Origin: Sphingomonas sp. Leaf357
GTDB taxonomy: Bacteria > Pseudomonadota > Alphaproteobacteria > Sphingomonadales > Sphingomonadaceae
Length of the DNA: 64,000 nucleotides
NCBI RefSeq assembly: GCF_001423845.1
Contig: NZ_LMPM01000003.1
Location: forward strand, 1-64,000
Direction: 5' to 3'
In this document: piece by piece, positions 51,912-60,261 of the stretch
How the letters are laid out: the number at the start of each line of letters is the position of its first letter
Position numbering within the stretch: position 1 is the stretch's first letter
Made by a program: the position numbers and the translations under genes
Notes under the pieces: generated by a model
The model's database searches: none
The model's input: the letters and a program-made list of their open reading frames with translations, nothing else
Told to the model about the DNA's origin: nothing

Positions 51912-53197
51912 TGCGTTACCTGCCTCTGCTCGCTTTAGCCTTTGCCATGCCCGCCACGGCGCAGGACAGACCCGATCCAGTCCGCCTGAAAGCAACCGTC
52001 GCCAAGCTGGTGAGTTTCGGCACGCGCCACACGCTGTCGTCGCCCGACGATCCGGTGCGCGGCATCGGCGCGGCGCGGGCCTGGGGCGGCGCGGAGATGA
52101 CTCGCATCGCCGATGCCTGTGGCGGGTGCATCGTCGTGTCGAACATCGCGCGCACCATGGTCTCGCCGCGCACGCCGGACGGGGCCAACATCGTCGACGT
52201 GCTGGGCTTCCAGCAGGGCAGCGACCCCAGGCGCGTGGTGATCGTCGCCGCGCATATCGACAGCCGCGTCAGCGACGTGATGGACGCGAAGAGCGACGCG
52301 CCGGGCGCGAACGACAATGCCTCGGGGTCGGCCTTGGTGCTGGAGGCCGCGCGGATCCTGTCGAAGCAGAAGTTCCGCGCGACGATCGTCTATGCGCTGC
52401 TGTCGGGCGAGGAACAGGGGTTGCTCGGCGGGCAATTGCTGGCCGAGACGGCGAAGGGGAAGAACTGGGTCGTCACCGCGATGCTCAACAACGACATCGT
52501 CGGCAATTCGATCGGCCAGGGCGGCGCGAGCGACGTCAAGACCGTGCGCGTCTTTTCCGAAGGCATCCGCGCGTCGGAGGACCTGCCCGCGCAGATCGCG
52601 CGGCGCGGCAATGGCGGCGAGGATGACGGCCCGTCGCGCAGCCTCGCCAAGGCGATCGACGGGATCGCCGGCACTGTACCCGGCGGGCTCGACGTGTTCG
52701 TCGATCGCCGGCCGGATCGCTTCGGCCGCGGCGGCGATCACGAACCGTTCCTGAAACTCGGCTTTCCGGCGGTCCGCTTCACCTCGGCGGTGGAGAATTG
52801 GGACGCGCAGCATCAGGATCTGCGCACCGAAAAGGGTGTGGTGTTCGGCGACATGATCGATCGGATGGACTTCGCCTATCTTGCCAAGGTGACCGCGATC
52901 AACGTCGCCACGATCCGTCGCCTCGCCGCCGCGCCGGCCGCGCCGGACAAGGTTACGATCTCGGGCGATCTGTCGCGCGACACGAAGGTCGTGTGGGCAG
53001 CGATTCCGGGCGCGATCTCCTACCGCGTCCGCTGGCGCCGATCGGATGCGCGCGACTGGACCGACAGCGTCACGGTGTCGGGGCCGGAGACCGTGCTGAG
53101 GAACGTGCCGGTGGACGACAATCTGATCGGCGTGTCGGCCGTGGCGGCGGACGGCGCGGAGAGCCTGGTTACGTTCGGAGAGCGCGGGAAGCGGTGA
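51911..53197 (+). CDS. M28 family exported metallopeptidase
   Basis: 428 residues. A short signal peptide (RYLPLLALAFAMPATAQ) is followed by the M28 aminopeptidase domain. Zinc-site motifs: VVIVAAHIDSRV, GANDNASGSALVLEAAR and LSGEEQGLLGGQLLAE, with a further Asp in LNNDIVG and a late His in QHQDLRTEKG. The C-terminal ~90 residues look like a beta-sandwich (FnIII-like: KVVWAAIPGAISYRVRWRR). It probably trims peptides in the periplasm or outside. One-base overlap with the Usp gene suggests co-translation. Confidence 0.9.
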   Translation: MRYLPLLALAFAMPATAQDRPDPVRLKATVAKLVSFGTRHTLSSPDDPVRGIGAARAWGGAEMTRIADACGGCIVVSNIARTMVSPRTPDGANIVDVLGFQQGSDPRRVVIVAAHIDSRVSDVMDAKSDAPGANDNASGSALVLEAARILSKQKFRATIVYALLSGEEQGLLGGQLLAETAKGKNWVVTAMLNNDIVGNSIGQGGASDVKTVRVFSEGIRASEDLPAQIARRGNGGEDDGPSRSLAKAIDGIAGTVPGGLDVFVDRRPDRFGRGGDHEPFLKLGFPAVRFTSAVENWDAQHQDLRTEKGVVFGDMIDRMDFAYLAKVTAINVATIRRLAAAPAAPDKVTISGDLSRDTKVVWAAIPGAISYRVRWRRSDARDWTDSVTVSGPETVLRNVPVDDNLIGVSAVAADGAESLVTFGERGKR

Positions 53198-53348
53198 TAG
53201 GTTGTTGCGAGGGCCTATCTACGAGCAGCAGGTCTAACCCGATTTCTTCCCCGTCACCCCGGACGTGTTCCGGGGTCCACCGTGCCGCCAACGCCACGAT
53301 CTCCAATAGTCTGCAGAGAAAGCCGCTTGGCGGACCCCGGAACAAGTC

Positions 53349-53501
53349 GGTGCTTATACCTTTCGAACACGTATTCGTCATTCCCGCGCAGGCGAGAATC
53401 CATACTGGCTTACCTTTCGCTTCGTGAACGGCGTCAGAGCTTATGGATCCCCGCCTTCGCGGGGATGACGGCTTCATACTTGCTCGAGAGGTATAAGCGC
53501 C
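53349..53501. mobile_element. 153 bp inverted-repeat element with 9 bp target duplication
   Basis: The ends are GGTGCTTATACCTTTCGA and, inverted, GGCGCTTATACCTCTCGA, matching at 16 of 18 positions. The flanks are GAACAAGTC on both sides (53340-53348 and 53502-53510), a 9 bp target duplication. The inside is a family B palindromic repeat (53376-53470). No reading frame for a transposase is present, so it is non-autonomous (MITE-like). Confidence 0.8.
53376..53470. repeat. Palindromic repeat family B, copy 2 (inside the 153 bp element)
   Basis: Arms CGTCATTCCCGCGCAGGCGA... and GGATCCCCGCCTTCGCGGGG... match family B at 7823-7916. It forms the core of the nested element. Confidence 0.8.
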
Positions 53502-53591
53502 GAACAAGTCCGGGGTGACGGCTTGAGTTCACCAACCAGAACCCCCGCACCTTTCGGCCCGGGGATCGTTCTGGTCAGAAGAAAGAACCCC

Positions 53592-54737
53592 TCAGCGGCA
53601 CGCGCACGCGCAGGTGCAGGACCGCAGCTTGGGCCGGGGCTTCCAGGCCGCCTTCTTCTTCCACACGCGGCGCGGGGCGGCGTAGGTCGTTTCGACATAT
53701 TCGGTCGTCGTGGTCGTCGTCTCGATCGGGGCCGAGCCGACCGTCACGACGGTGCGGGTGGTCGGCGGATACCAATAGCCGCCGCTGACATAGCCGCCCT
53801 GCTGATAGTCCGTGCTGTAGCTGCTCGTGGAATAGCCGCCCGACTGGACCACTTCGCGCGGCGGCGCGTAGCTGACGCCCGGTTCCTGATAATAATCGCG
53901 TGGCGGGGGCGCGTCGTAACGGCGGCGATCCTCCGCCTTGTCGATCGCATAGCCGGCCGCTGCCCCCACGCCGGCACCGATCAGCGAACCCGCCACGCGG
54001 TTGCCCCGGCCGCCGATCGCGTAACCCGCGCCGGCACCGACCACGCCACCGATCACCGCGCCGCCGACGCCGTTGTCGCGACGATCGCGATACTGGCCCT
54101 GATATTGCGGCTGGCCGGAATAGTAATCGGACTGGCCGGCGGCATAGCCGTCCGCATAATAACCGCCGTCCTGATAGCCGCCATCGGCATAATAGCCGTC
54201 ATCGTAGCGGTTCCAGTCGATCCCGCCGACCGAATCCCACACGCGGCCGCGCTGGTCGACCAGCACGGCGTCGTCATAATAACGCGACCAGCTATAGCCA
54301 TAGGGCGGCGTCGACAGGCCGTAGGTCGTGTAGTCGCCGATATAGAAGCTCGGCGCGATCCAGTAGCGCGGCAGCGTCCAGCCGCGCGCCGGGCGGCGGT
54401 AGGCGTTCCAGCCGCCGGGCGCATGCATGCCGGCATACCAATGGCCGTTGACGTTGCCGCCCCAGCGCGGCTGGCGCACCTGGCCGGGACGCGAACCGTT
54501 CCAATTGCCGCCCTGCCCGGGACGTGGGCCGTTCCAGGTACCGCCCTGGCCGGGGCGAGGCGCGTTCCAATTGCCGGCGCGCGCCTGGTTCCAGGCGCCG
54601 CCCGTCGTGGTCGTGACGGTCGGCGCGCTGCGGATCACGGTCGTTCCGGCCGTGGTTCCGGCGATTCGCTGAGCGTCGGCGGCGATCGGCGCGACCCCCA
54701 ACGACACTAAAAGGGCAGCAATGGTGAAGGTCCGCAT
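53592..54737 (-). CDS. Exported RcnB-like/glycine-zipper protein
   Basis: 381 residues. A signal peptide (RTFTIAALLVSLGVAPIAADA) is followed by three ~11 residue repeats of the type WNxPRPGQGGxWN. Then comes a Trp/Tyr-rich RcnB-like region (YRRPARGWTLPRYWIAPSFYIGDYTTYGL), a Tyr/Gly/Asp-rich stretch, and a glycine zipper (GGAVIGGVVGAGAGYAIGG and a second half). The C-terminus is Tyr/Thr-rich, then basic, ending in a short Cys-rich tail. It is likely an envelope protein of unknown role. It is a single gene. Confidence 0.8.
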   Translation of the reverse strand: MRTFTIAALLVSLGVAPIAADAQRIAGTTAGTTVIRSAPTVTTTTGGAWNQARAGNWNAPRPGQGGTWNGPRPGQGGNWNGSRPGQVRQPRWGGNVNGHWYAGMHAPGGWNAYRRPARGWTLPRYWIAPSFYIGDYTTYGLSTPPYGYSWSRYYDDAVLVDQRGRVWDSVGGIDWNRYDDGYYADGGYQDGGYYADGYAAGQSDYYSGQPQYQGQYRDRRDNGVGGAVIGGVVGAGAGYAIGGRGNRVAGSLIGAGVGAAAGYAIDKAEDRRRYDAPPPRDYYQEPGVSYAPPREVVQSGGYSTSSYSTDYQQGGYVSGGYWYPPTTRTVVTVGSAPIETTTTTTEYVETTYAAPRRVWKKKAAWKPRPKLRSCTCACACR

Positions 54738-54874
54738 GGTAAACGCTCCTGTTGTGACGCCACGCCCCCCGGGCAGTGTCGGACAATCTTAAGCAATCGG
54801 TTACCATTTCCCCCGGCGCGCCTCCAGACCAAGCTATGGTTTACGACCTGTCCCGAAACGGATCAGGCGCACCG

Positions 54875-55360
54875 TCAGCCGACCAATCTGGGGCCGAGCA
54901 GCGCGACCAGCGCCTCGCACCCGGCGGCATCCCCGGCATCGAAGCGCGCCGGTTCCGGGCTGTCGAGATCGAGCACGCCGATGAGCTCGCCTTGATGAAC
55001 GATCGGCACCACCAGTTCGGACCGGCTCGCCGCGTCGCACGCGATGTGCCCGGGAAAGGCGTGCACGTCCGCGACCAGTTGCGTCTCCCGGGTAGCCGCC
55101 GCCGCGCCGCACACGCCCGCGCCGATCGCGATGCGGATGCACGCCACCTTGCCCTGGAACGGCCCGAGCACGAGTTCGCCGTCGACCGCGCGATAGAAGC
55201 CGGCCCAGTTGAGATCGGGCAGATATTCCCACACCAAAGCGGCGGCGTTGGCCATGTTGGCGATCGGATCCGGTTCGTCCGCCGTCAGCGCATCCAGCGC
55301 GGCGAGCAGATCGCGATAGAGTTCGGATTTGGTGCCGGTGGCGATGTCGAACTGATACAT
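54875..55360 (-). CDS. Free methionine-(R)-sulfoxide reductase (GAF domain, fRMsr)
   Basis: 161 residues from ATG 55360; sequence upstream in this frame is a palindromic repeat. The GAF fold carries the fRMsr cysteines C74 (KVACIRI), C84 (GAGVCG) and C108 (GHIACDAASRSELVVPI), with the LNWAGFY start of the family. It reduces free Met-R-sulfoxide in the cytoplasm using thioredoxin. A repeat separates it from the arfB stop. Confidence 0.92.
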   Translation of the reverse strand: MYQFDIATGTKSELYRDLLAALDALTADEPDPIANMANAAALVWEYLPDLNWAGFYRAVDGELVLGPFQGKVACIRIAIGAGVCGAAAATRETQLVADVHAFPGHIACDAASRSELVVPIVHQGELIGVLDLDSPEPARFDAGDAAGCEALVALLGPRLVG

Positions 55361-55387
55361 GATGCTTTCTCGTATTTCTCGCTGCTT

Positions 55388-55487
55388 CCCCCCCTGAAAG
55401 GGAGGAATGGGGGTCGGTCGGTATGGGCCGGGCCCAGCGTTCCGTCGAGAGCGACCCACCCCCGCCCCCTCCCTTCCAGGGAGGGGA
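55388..55487. repeat. Palindromic repeat family H
   Basis: CCCCCCTGAAAGGGAGG (from 55388) and CCCTCCCTTCCAGGGAGGGG (to 55487) are two hairpins flanking a GC-rich spacer. It fills the gap between arfB and the fRMsr gene. Confidence 0.7.
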
Positions 55488-55512
55488 GAAGACTTCCGGT
55501 AGCCGGCCAAAC

Positions 55513-55938
55513 TCAATCCAGCGTCACCCTGCCCCGCCCCGCCTTCACGTTCGCCCGGCCCTTCTTCGCATCCACGCGCCGGGCCTTCGCGGCCTTGCTC
55601 GGCTTGGTCGGCCGGCGCTTCTTGGGCACGATCGTCGCCTCCCGAATCAGCTCGATCAACCGCTCCCGCACTTCCTGACGGTTTAGCAATTGCGAGCGCG
55701 AGCCTTCGCTGCGCAGCACCAGCACGCCGTCTCGCGTCAGCCGCGATCCGGCCAGCACGGCGATGCGGTTCTTGACCGCCAGCGGCAATCCGGGGGAATT
55801 GCCGACATCGAACTTCAGGATCACCGCGCTGTCGGTGGTGTTGACGTGCTGCCCTCCCGGCCCGCCGGAGCGCGTCGTCGTCTCGATCAGTTCGCTATCG
55901 TCGATCGCGATCGTGCGGGTGACGGGGATCGCGACCAT
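55513..55938 (-). CDS. arfB: Peptidyl-tRNA hydrolase ArfB (ribosome rescue)
   Basis: 141 residues. The catalytic GGQ motif is at 28-30 in TRSGGPGGQHVNTTDSAVIL. After it comes the RF-like domain (LRSEGSRSQLLNRQEVRERL) and a basic tail (KKRRPTKPSKAAKARRVDAKK) that enters the mRNA channel. ArfB releases peptides from stalled ribosomes. It lies 10 bp downstream of the RluA-type gene stop, and the pair is probably co-transcribed. Confidence 0.93.
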   Translation of the reverse strand: MVAIPVTRTIAIDDSELIETTTRSGGPGGQHVNTTDSAVILKFDVGNSPGLPLAVKNRIAVLAGSRLTRDGVLVLRSEGSRSQLLNRQEVRERLIELIREATIVPKKRRPTKPSKAAKARRVDAKKGRANVKAGRGRVTLD

Positions 55939-55948
55939 CGCCCGCCTG

Positions 55949-56614
55949 TCAGCCTTCCGATCCCGGCTCGGCCGCGAAGCCCGCCTCGGCGAAGCGTTCG
56001 GGCAGCGGGGCCTTGGCGACGATCGGATCCTTGCCCTCGCGCGGCACGGTCAGTTCGGCGGCATGCAGCAGCGTGTGCTTGCCGCCCGAGCCGTAGATCG
56101 GATCGCCGACCACCGGCGCGCCCAGCGCCTCGGCGGCGTGGACGCGGATCTGGTGGGTACGTCCGGTCTGCGGCAGGAACTCGACGAAGCTGCGCCCGTC
56201 CTTTACCGCCAGCACGCGCCAGCCGGTGCGCGCCGCCTTGCCCTCGGGCGAACCGATCATTCGCCAGCCTTCCTCCGCGCTGCTGATCTTGGCCAAAGCG
56301 AGATCGATCATCCCGCTCTCGCCCTCCGGCACGCCGTCCAGCACCGCCAGATACCGTTTCGTCACCAGCCCCTGTTCGAACGCCTGCTGGAAGCGCGCAT
56401 GCGCCTTGGGATTGCGCGACATCAGCAGACAGCCGGACGTGTCGCGATCCAGCCTGTGGACCGGATGCGGCCAGCGGCGGAAGCCGAATTTCAGCCCGTC
56501 GAGATGGTTTTCGAGGCTGATCGAGCCATCGCGCGGCCGGTCGACCGGCAGCCCGGCGGGCTTGTCGATGACCAGCGCTTCGCCGTCGAGAAAAAGAACA
56601 TGATTTGCCAGCAT
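55949..56614 (-). CDS. RluA family pseudouridine synthase
   Basis: 221 residues from ATG 56614 with a G-rich ribosome site; longer versions overlap the divergent peptidase gene. The catalytic Asp is in HRLDRDTSGCLLMSRN. LVIDKPAGLPVDRP opens the domain, and TGRTHQIRVHAAEALGAPVVGDPIYG closes it. Pseudouridylates tRNA or rRNA; the short form without an S4 domain fits RluA/TruC-like members. Its start is 30 bp from that of the peptidase on the other strand. Confidence 0.92.
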   Translation of the reverse strand: MLANHVLFLDGEALVIDKPAGLPVDRPRDGSISLENHLDGLKFGFRRWPHPVHRLDRDTSGCLLMSRNPKAHARFQQAFEQGLVTKRYLAVLDGVPEGESGMIDLALAKISSAEEGWRMIGSPEGKAARTGWRVLAVKDGRSFVEFLPQTGRTHQIRVHAAEALGAPVVGDPIYGSGGKHTLLHAAELTVPREGKDPIVAKAPLPERFAEAGFAAEPGSEG

Positions 56615-56643
56615 CCCGCCCCCTTGCCACCGCTTGGGGACGC

Positions 56644-57453
56644 ATGCCAGAGAAACACCTTGTGGTAAGACATCGAAAGCGCGCGATCCGGGTCGCAACT
56701 TGGTGCGTGGCGCTGGTTCCGGCGATCGCCGTGGCCGCGCCCGAGCAGCTGTGCGCCGGGCAATTGGTCCAGCCCGGCCCGGACGGCCGGGTGCTCGGCC
56801 ATCTGCCCTATATCCAGGTCGGTGCCAGCGATCTCGTGCCGGCGCCAAAGGGTTTCGCGCTCGGCCAGCCCTGCCTGATCCACCGCGATGCCGCGCCCGA
56901 TCTCGCGCGCCTGCTCCACGCCGCCGCCGGGGTGCCGGGCGTGGCGGGGCAGTTGCGCGCGATCTCCTGCTATCGCACGATCGTGCACCAGCGGGGCGTG
57001 TTCTGCAGCCAGATCGGGCCGGGCAAGCGCTGCGCCGACGCGGCGGAGCGCGCCCGGGCGGTCGGGCCGCCGGGGTTCAGCGAACACGCGACCGGCTATG
57101 CGATCGATTTCGGCATCCGCCCGTCGCGCGGCTGCGCCGACGTCGATTCCTGCATCGCGGCGACCGTGCCGGGCAGATGGCTGTTGGCCAATGCGCCGGG
57201 CTTCGGGTTCGAACTGTCCTTCCCGTCGGGCAACGCGCAGAACGTGACATGGGAGCCGTGGCACTGGCGCTGGGTCGGCAATGCGATCACCGCACGGGGC
57301 GCGTCGCGGGCGCGCGCCGTGTTCGCCGTGGCGCGGTACAGTTTTCCGGCCAGTCCGGCGATCACCGACATGACCGACCGCCGGCGCGTGGCGCAGGTGG
57401 ATCGGGTGCCGGCGCTCCCGCCCAAGCCGCCGGCGAAATTGGCGGCGCGGTAA
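56644..57453 (+). CDS. M15 family D-alanyl-D-alanine carboxypeptidase-like protein
   Basis: 269 residues from ATG 56644, with GGGGA upstream; an earlier ATG at 56605 overlaps the RluA start. A signal-like helix (RVATWCVALVPAIAVAAPEQ) precedes the peptidase. The M15 zinc site is SEHATGYAIDFGI (His, Asp) and WEPWHWRWVG (His). LRAISCYRTIVHQ holds the conserved Arg. It has four extra cysteines in pairs. It probably trims D-Ala from peptidoglycan peptides in the periplasm. Confidence 0.88.
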   Translation: MPEKHLVVRHRKRAIRVATWCVALVPAIAVAAPEQLCAGQLVQPGPDGRVLGHLPYIQVGASDLVPAPKGFALGQPCLIHRDAAPDLARLLHAAAGVPGVAGQLRAISCYRTIVHQRGVFCSQIGPGKRCADAAERARAVGPPGFSEHATGYAIDFGIRPSRGCADVDSCIAATVPGRWLLANAPGFGFELSFPSGNAQNVTWEPWHWRWVGNAITARGASRARAVFAVARYSFPASPAITDMTDRRRVAQVDRVPALPPKPPAKLAAR

Positions 57454-57460
57454 ACACTAG

Positions 57461-57534
57461 CCTCCGTTCGCCCTGAGCCTGTCGAAGGGCATGGCCCGGC
57501 GCTTGGGCTTCGACAGGCTCAGCCCGAACGGAGG
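57461..57534. repeat. Palindromic repeat family E, copy 3
   Basis: 27 bp arms (CCTCCGTTCGCCCTGAGCCT...) match at 25 of 27 positions around a ~20 bp spacer. It lies between the convergent peptidase and wrbA stops. Confidence 0.9.
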
Positions 57535-57554
57535 TTGAGGATGGCAGTCGCGCT

Positions 57555-58157
57555 TTACGCGGCCAGCTTCGCCGCCGTTTCCGCGACGCGCTTGCCCTGA
57601 TAGCGGGCACCGTCCAGCTCCACCGCGCTCGGCTGGCGGCTGCCGTCGCCGTCGGAGATCGTGGTCGCGCCATAGGGCGATCCGCCCTTCACCTCGTCCA
57701 CGCCGCCCTGGCCCTGGAAACCGTAATCGAGCCCGACGATCGTCAGGCCGTGATGCAGCAGGTTGGTGATGATCGAGAACAGGGTCGTCTCCTGCCCGCC
57801 ATGCTGGCTCGCGGTCGACGTGAACGCGCCGCCGACCTTGCCGACCAAGGCGCCCTTGAACCACAGGCCGCCGGTCGTGTCCCAGAACGCCGCCATCTGG
57901 CTCGGCATGCGCCCGAAGCGGGTCGGCGCGCCGACGATGATCGCGTCGTAGCCGGCCAGGGCATCCGGGCCTTCGATCGTCTCGTGCGCGGTGTCGGCCT
58001 TGAAGCCGGCGGCCTTGGCGATCTCGGCCGGGGCGGTCTCCGGCACGCGGCGGATGTCCACCTCGGCCCCGCCGGCGCGCGCGCCCTCGGCGACGGCGTC
58101 CGCCATCTGTTCGATATGGCCGTAGGAGGAGTAATAGAGGACGAGGACTTTGGTCAT
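57555..58157 (-). CDS. wrbA: NAD(P)H:quinone oxidoreductase, WrbA type
   Basis: 200 residues, the standard WrbA length. The flavodoxin fold with FMN-binding [18 protein letters not shown] is followed by [19 protein letters not shown]. The WrbA-specific insert [12 protein letters not shown] is present, and the late [19 protein letters not shown]. It reduces quinones by two electrons, protecting against redox cycling. The start is preceded by a GGAG site. A repeat separates it from pirin. Confidence 0.95.
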   Translation of the reverse strand: MTKVLVLYYSSYGHIEQMADAVAEGARAGGAEVDIRRVPETAPAEIAKAAGFKADTAHETIEGPDALAGYDAIIVGAPTRFGRMPSQMAAFWDTTGGLWFKGALVGKVGGAFTSTASQHGGQETTLFSIITNLLHHGLTIVGLDYGFQGQGGVDEVKGGSPYGATTISDGDGSRQPSAVELDGARYQGKRVAETAAKLAA

Positions 58158-58182
58158 GGGAGGTCTCCTGTTTAAAATCTGT

Positions 58183-58266
58183 CCGTCTCCCCAGCGCAGG
58201 CTGGGGTCTCACGGGGCGGGCACAGCACCTGCCCCTTAGAGACCCCAGCCTACGCTGGGGTGACGG
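58183..58266. repeat. Palindromic repeat family G
   Basis: 28 bp arms (CCGTCTCCCCAGCGCAGGCT... and its partner to 58266) match at all but about three positions around a 28 bp spacer. It lies between pirin and wrbA, both on the minus strand. Confidence 0.88.
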
Positions 58267-58291
58267 TTCGGGGTTGGCATCGCTTCGGTGT

Positions 58292-58990
58292 TCACTCGCT
58301 GTCGACGAGCACGATCTCGGCATCGTCCAGCGCACGAATCGCGTAGGTGTTCCCGCCCGACAGCGCCGCACCGTCGCGGGCCGCGAATGCGACGCCGTCG
58401 ATCTCGATCCGCCCGGTCGCCGCGACCAGATAGGCATGCCGCCCCGCACCGACCGTGTGCGTCAGGCTTTCGCCCGCCTTGACCGTCGCGCCGAGCACGC
58501 GGGCATCGGCGCGGATCGGCAGGGCGTCCGCATCCTCGGCGAACCCGCTCGCCAGCACGGCGAACCGGCCGTCACGGGCGTCCTTGGGAAACGGCTTCGC
58601 CCCCCAGCTCGGCGCGCCGCCCTTGCGGGTCGGCTCGATCCAGATCTGGAACAAGGTCGTCGTCTCGGATTCGAGATTGTATTCGGCATGGCGCACGCCG
58701 GTGCCGGCGCTCATCACCTGCACGTCGCCCGCGCCGGTGCGGCCCTTGTTGCCGAGCGAATCCTGATGCGTGATCGCGCCGCTGCGGACATAGGTCACGA
58801 TTTCCATGTCGCGATGCGGATGCGCCGGAAAGCCGCTGTTCGGGCCGATCTCGTCATCGTTCCACACGCGGATCGCGCCCCAGCCCATCCGCTGGGGGTC
58901 GTAATAATCGGCAAACGAAAAATGGTGGCGCGCATTGAGCCAGCCGTGATCGGCATGGCCCAGGCTTTCGAACGATCTTTTCTCGATCAT
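58292..58990 (-). CDS. Pirin family (YhhW-like) cupin protein
   Basis: 232 residues from ATG 58990 with GGGAG upstream. The pirin signature is GFPAHPHRDMEIVTYVRSGAITHQDSLGN, with metal ligands in HPH and a His in the following HQD, and VQVMSAGTGVRHAEYNLE. YhhW-type pirins can oxidise quercetin-like compounds or sense metals. It is divergent from the LysR gene, 221 bp apart with a repeat between. This suggests that the LysR protein may control it, together with the neighbouring wrbA. Confidence 0.92.
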   Translation of the reverse strand: MIEKRSFESLGHADHGWLNARHHFSFADYYDPQRMGWGAIRVWNDDEIGPNSGFPAHPHRDMEIVTYVRSGAITHQDSLGNKGRTGAGDVQVMSAGTGVRHAEYNLESETTTLFQIWIEPTRKGGAPSWGAKPFPKDARDGRFAVLASGFAEDADALPIRADARVLGATVKAGESLTHTVGAGRHAYLVAATGRIEIDGVAFAARDGAALSGGNTYAIRALDDAEIVLVDSE

Positions 58991-59088
58991 CGTTGGTCTC
59001 CCAAAAGGCTGTATTCCGTTGGGGCCAAGATAGGGTTTTCGATCATGCCGTAAATGGAAACGCTGGAAACCGATCGTTTCACCTCTTG

Positions 59089-59196
59089 CCGTCATCCTGA
59101 ACTTGTTTCAGGATCCCGGCGCGGTCAGCGGACCCAATGACGGTGTCTGTGGTGCAGTGACCGCGCCTGGACCCTGAAACGAGTTCAGGGTGACGG
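59089..59196. repeat. Palindromic repeat family C
   Basis: Inverted arms (CCGTCATCCTGAACTTGTTT... and ...CGAGTTCAGGGTGACGG) flank a ~58 bp spacer. It fills the pirin/LysR divergent promoter region and ends 16 bp before the LysR ATG. Confidence 0.88.
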
Positions 59197-59211
59197 GTGA
59201 CGGAGGAAGAG

Positions 59212-60153
59212 ATGCGACTACCCGATTTCGAAGCCTGGGCGATCTTCGCGCAAGTCGTCGAGCATCGCTCGTTCAGTGGCGCGGCGGAGGCGATCGGCGT
59301 GTCCAAGGCGACCGTGTCCAAGGCGATCACGCGGCTGGAGGCGCATCTCAACCAGTCGCTGTTCCACCGCACCTCGCGCCGCCTGACGCTGACCGAGAGC
59401 GGCAAGGGCCTCGCCGAACATGCCGCGCGGATCCTGGCGGAGGCGCAGGCGGCGGAAGAAGCGGCGCGCGACGCCGCCACCGCGCCGACCGGCCTGGTGC
59501 GCATGACCGCGCCGATGACGCTCGGCCTGCTCGCGATCGCGCCACTGGTCGCCGAGTTCCTCGCCGCGCATCCCGGCATCGAGATCGATCTCAACCTGAC
59601 CGACGGCAAGGTCGATATCGTGGCGGAAGGCTTCGACATCGCGCTGCGCATCGCCGATCTGCCGGACAGTTCGCTGCGCGCCCGCCGGCTGGGCCCGATC
59701 CCGACGCATGTCGTCGCCGCCCCGGCCTATCTCACGCTGCACGGCCGGCCGACGCATCCGGCACAGCTCGGCGAGCGCCCCTGTTTCGCCTATACCAACG
59801 TCACCGGCCCGTGGCGTTTCCACGGCCCCGACGGCAGCGAAGCGGCGCTGCGCCCGACCGGGCCGCTGCGCGCCAATAGCGGCGACGCGCTGCTCCCGGC
59901 GCTGCGCGCAGGCCTCGGCATCGGCGTGCTGCCCGATTTCATCGTCGGCCCCGATCTGGCGAGCGGCGCGCTGGAGGCGATCCTGACCGACTGGACGCTG
60001 CCGCCGATCGCGCTGCATCTGCTGACCCCGCCGAGCAACCTCAGGCCCGCGCGCGTGGAGACGCTGATCGCGTTTCTGGCCGAGCGTCTTAAGGGAGTGT
60101 GCACCGAATCTAACCGAACCTCGCTCGGCGACTCGCGGAGTCAGGCCGATTAA
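59212..60153 (+). CDS. LysR family transcriptional regulator
   Basis: 313 residues from ATG 59212 with GGAGGAAG 5 bases upstream. The winged HTH is at ~1-60 (FAQVVEHRSFSGAAEAIGVSKATVSKAITRLEAHLNQSLFHRTSRRLTLTESG). The substrate-binding domain begins near residue 85 with GLVRMTAPMTLG. By family habit it controls the divergent gene, here pirin and possibly wrbA, in response to an unknown ligand. Its stop TAA is part of the ctrA CtrA box. Confidence 0.92.
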   Translation: MRLPDFEAWAIFAQVVEHRSFSGAAEAIGVSKATVSKAITRLEAHLNQSLFHRTSRRLTLTESGKGLAEHAARILAEAQAAEEAARDAATAPTGLVRMTAPMTLGLLAIAPLVAEFLAAHPGIEIDLNLTDGKVDIVAEGFDIALRIADLPDSSLRARRLGPIPTHVVAAPAYLTLHGRPTHPAQLGERPCFAYTNVTGPWRFHGPDGSEAALRPTGPLRANSGDALLPALRAGLGIGVLPDFIVGPDLASGALEAILTDWTLPPIALHLLTPPSNLRPARVETLIAFLAERLKGVCTESNRTSLGDSRSQAD

Positions 60154-60164
60154 TCGGAAATTAA
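60150..60164. promoter_or_regulatory. CtrA-binding site upstream of ctrA
   Basis: TTAA TCGGAAA TTAA (60150-60164) is a perfect TTAA-N7-TTAA CtrA box, followed by CC. It lies 98 bp before the ctrA ATG and overlaps the LysR stop. It points to autoregulation of ctrA. Confidence 0.85.
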
Positions 60165-60261
60165 CCTTTTACCTTCATCAACGATCAGGTTAATGGTTTA
60201 TGCGCAGCCGGGTCGAGCCAACGGGGGCATCGGCGTCTGCGAGCGAACAGGGGACGGCCAG

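Larger units (their letters stand above)
53252..53520. repeat. Palindromic repeat family A, copy 5, interrupted
   Basis: The left arm is at 53252-53280, and the right arm begins near 53329 but is split by the element at 53349-53501. It resumes as CGGGGTGACG at 53511-53520. The whole 53198-53591 gap consists of this repeat, its insert and short flanks; I see no gene in it. Confidence 0.85.

Noticed and set aside
53198-53591. A small gene in the 394 bp gap before the RcnB-like gene
   Set aside because: All open frames are read through the palindromic repeat and its insert; none has a domain or ribosome site.
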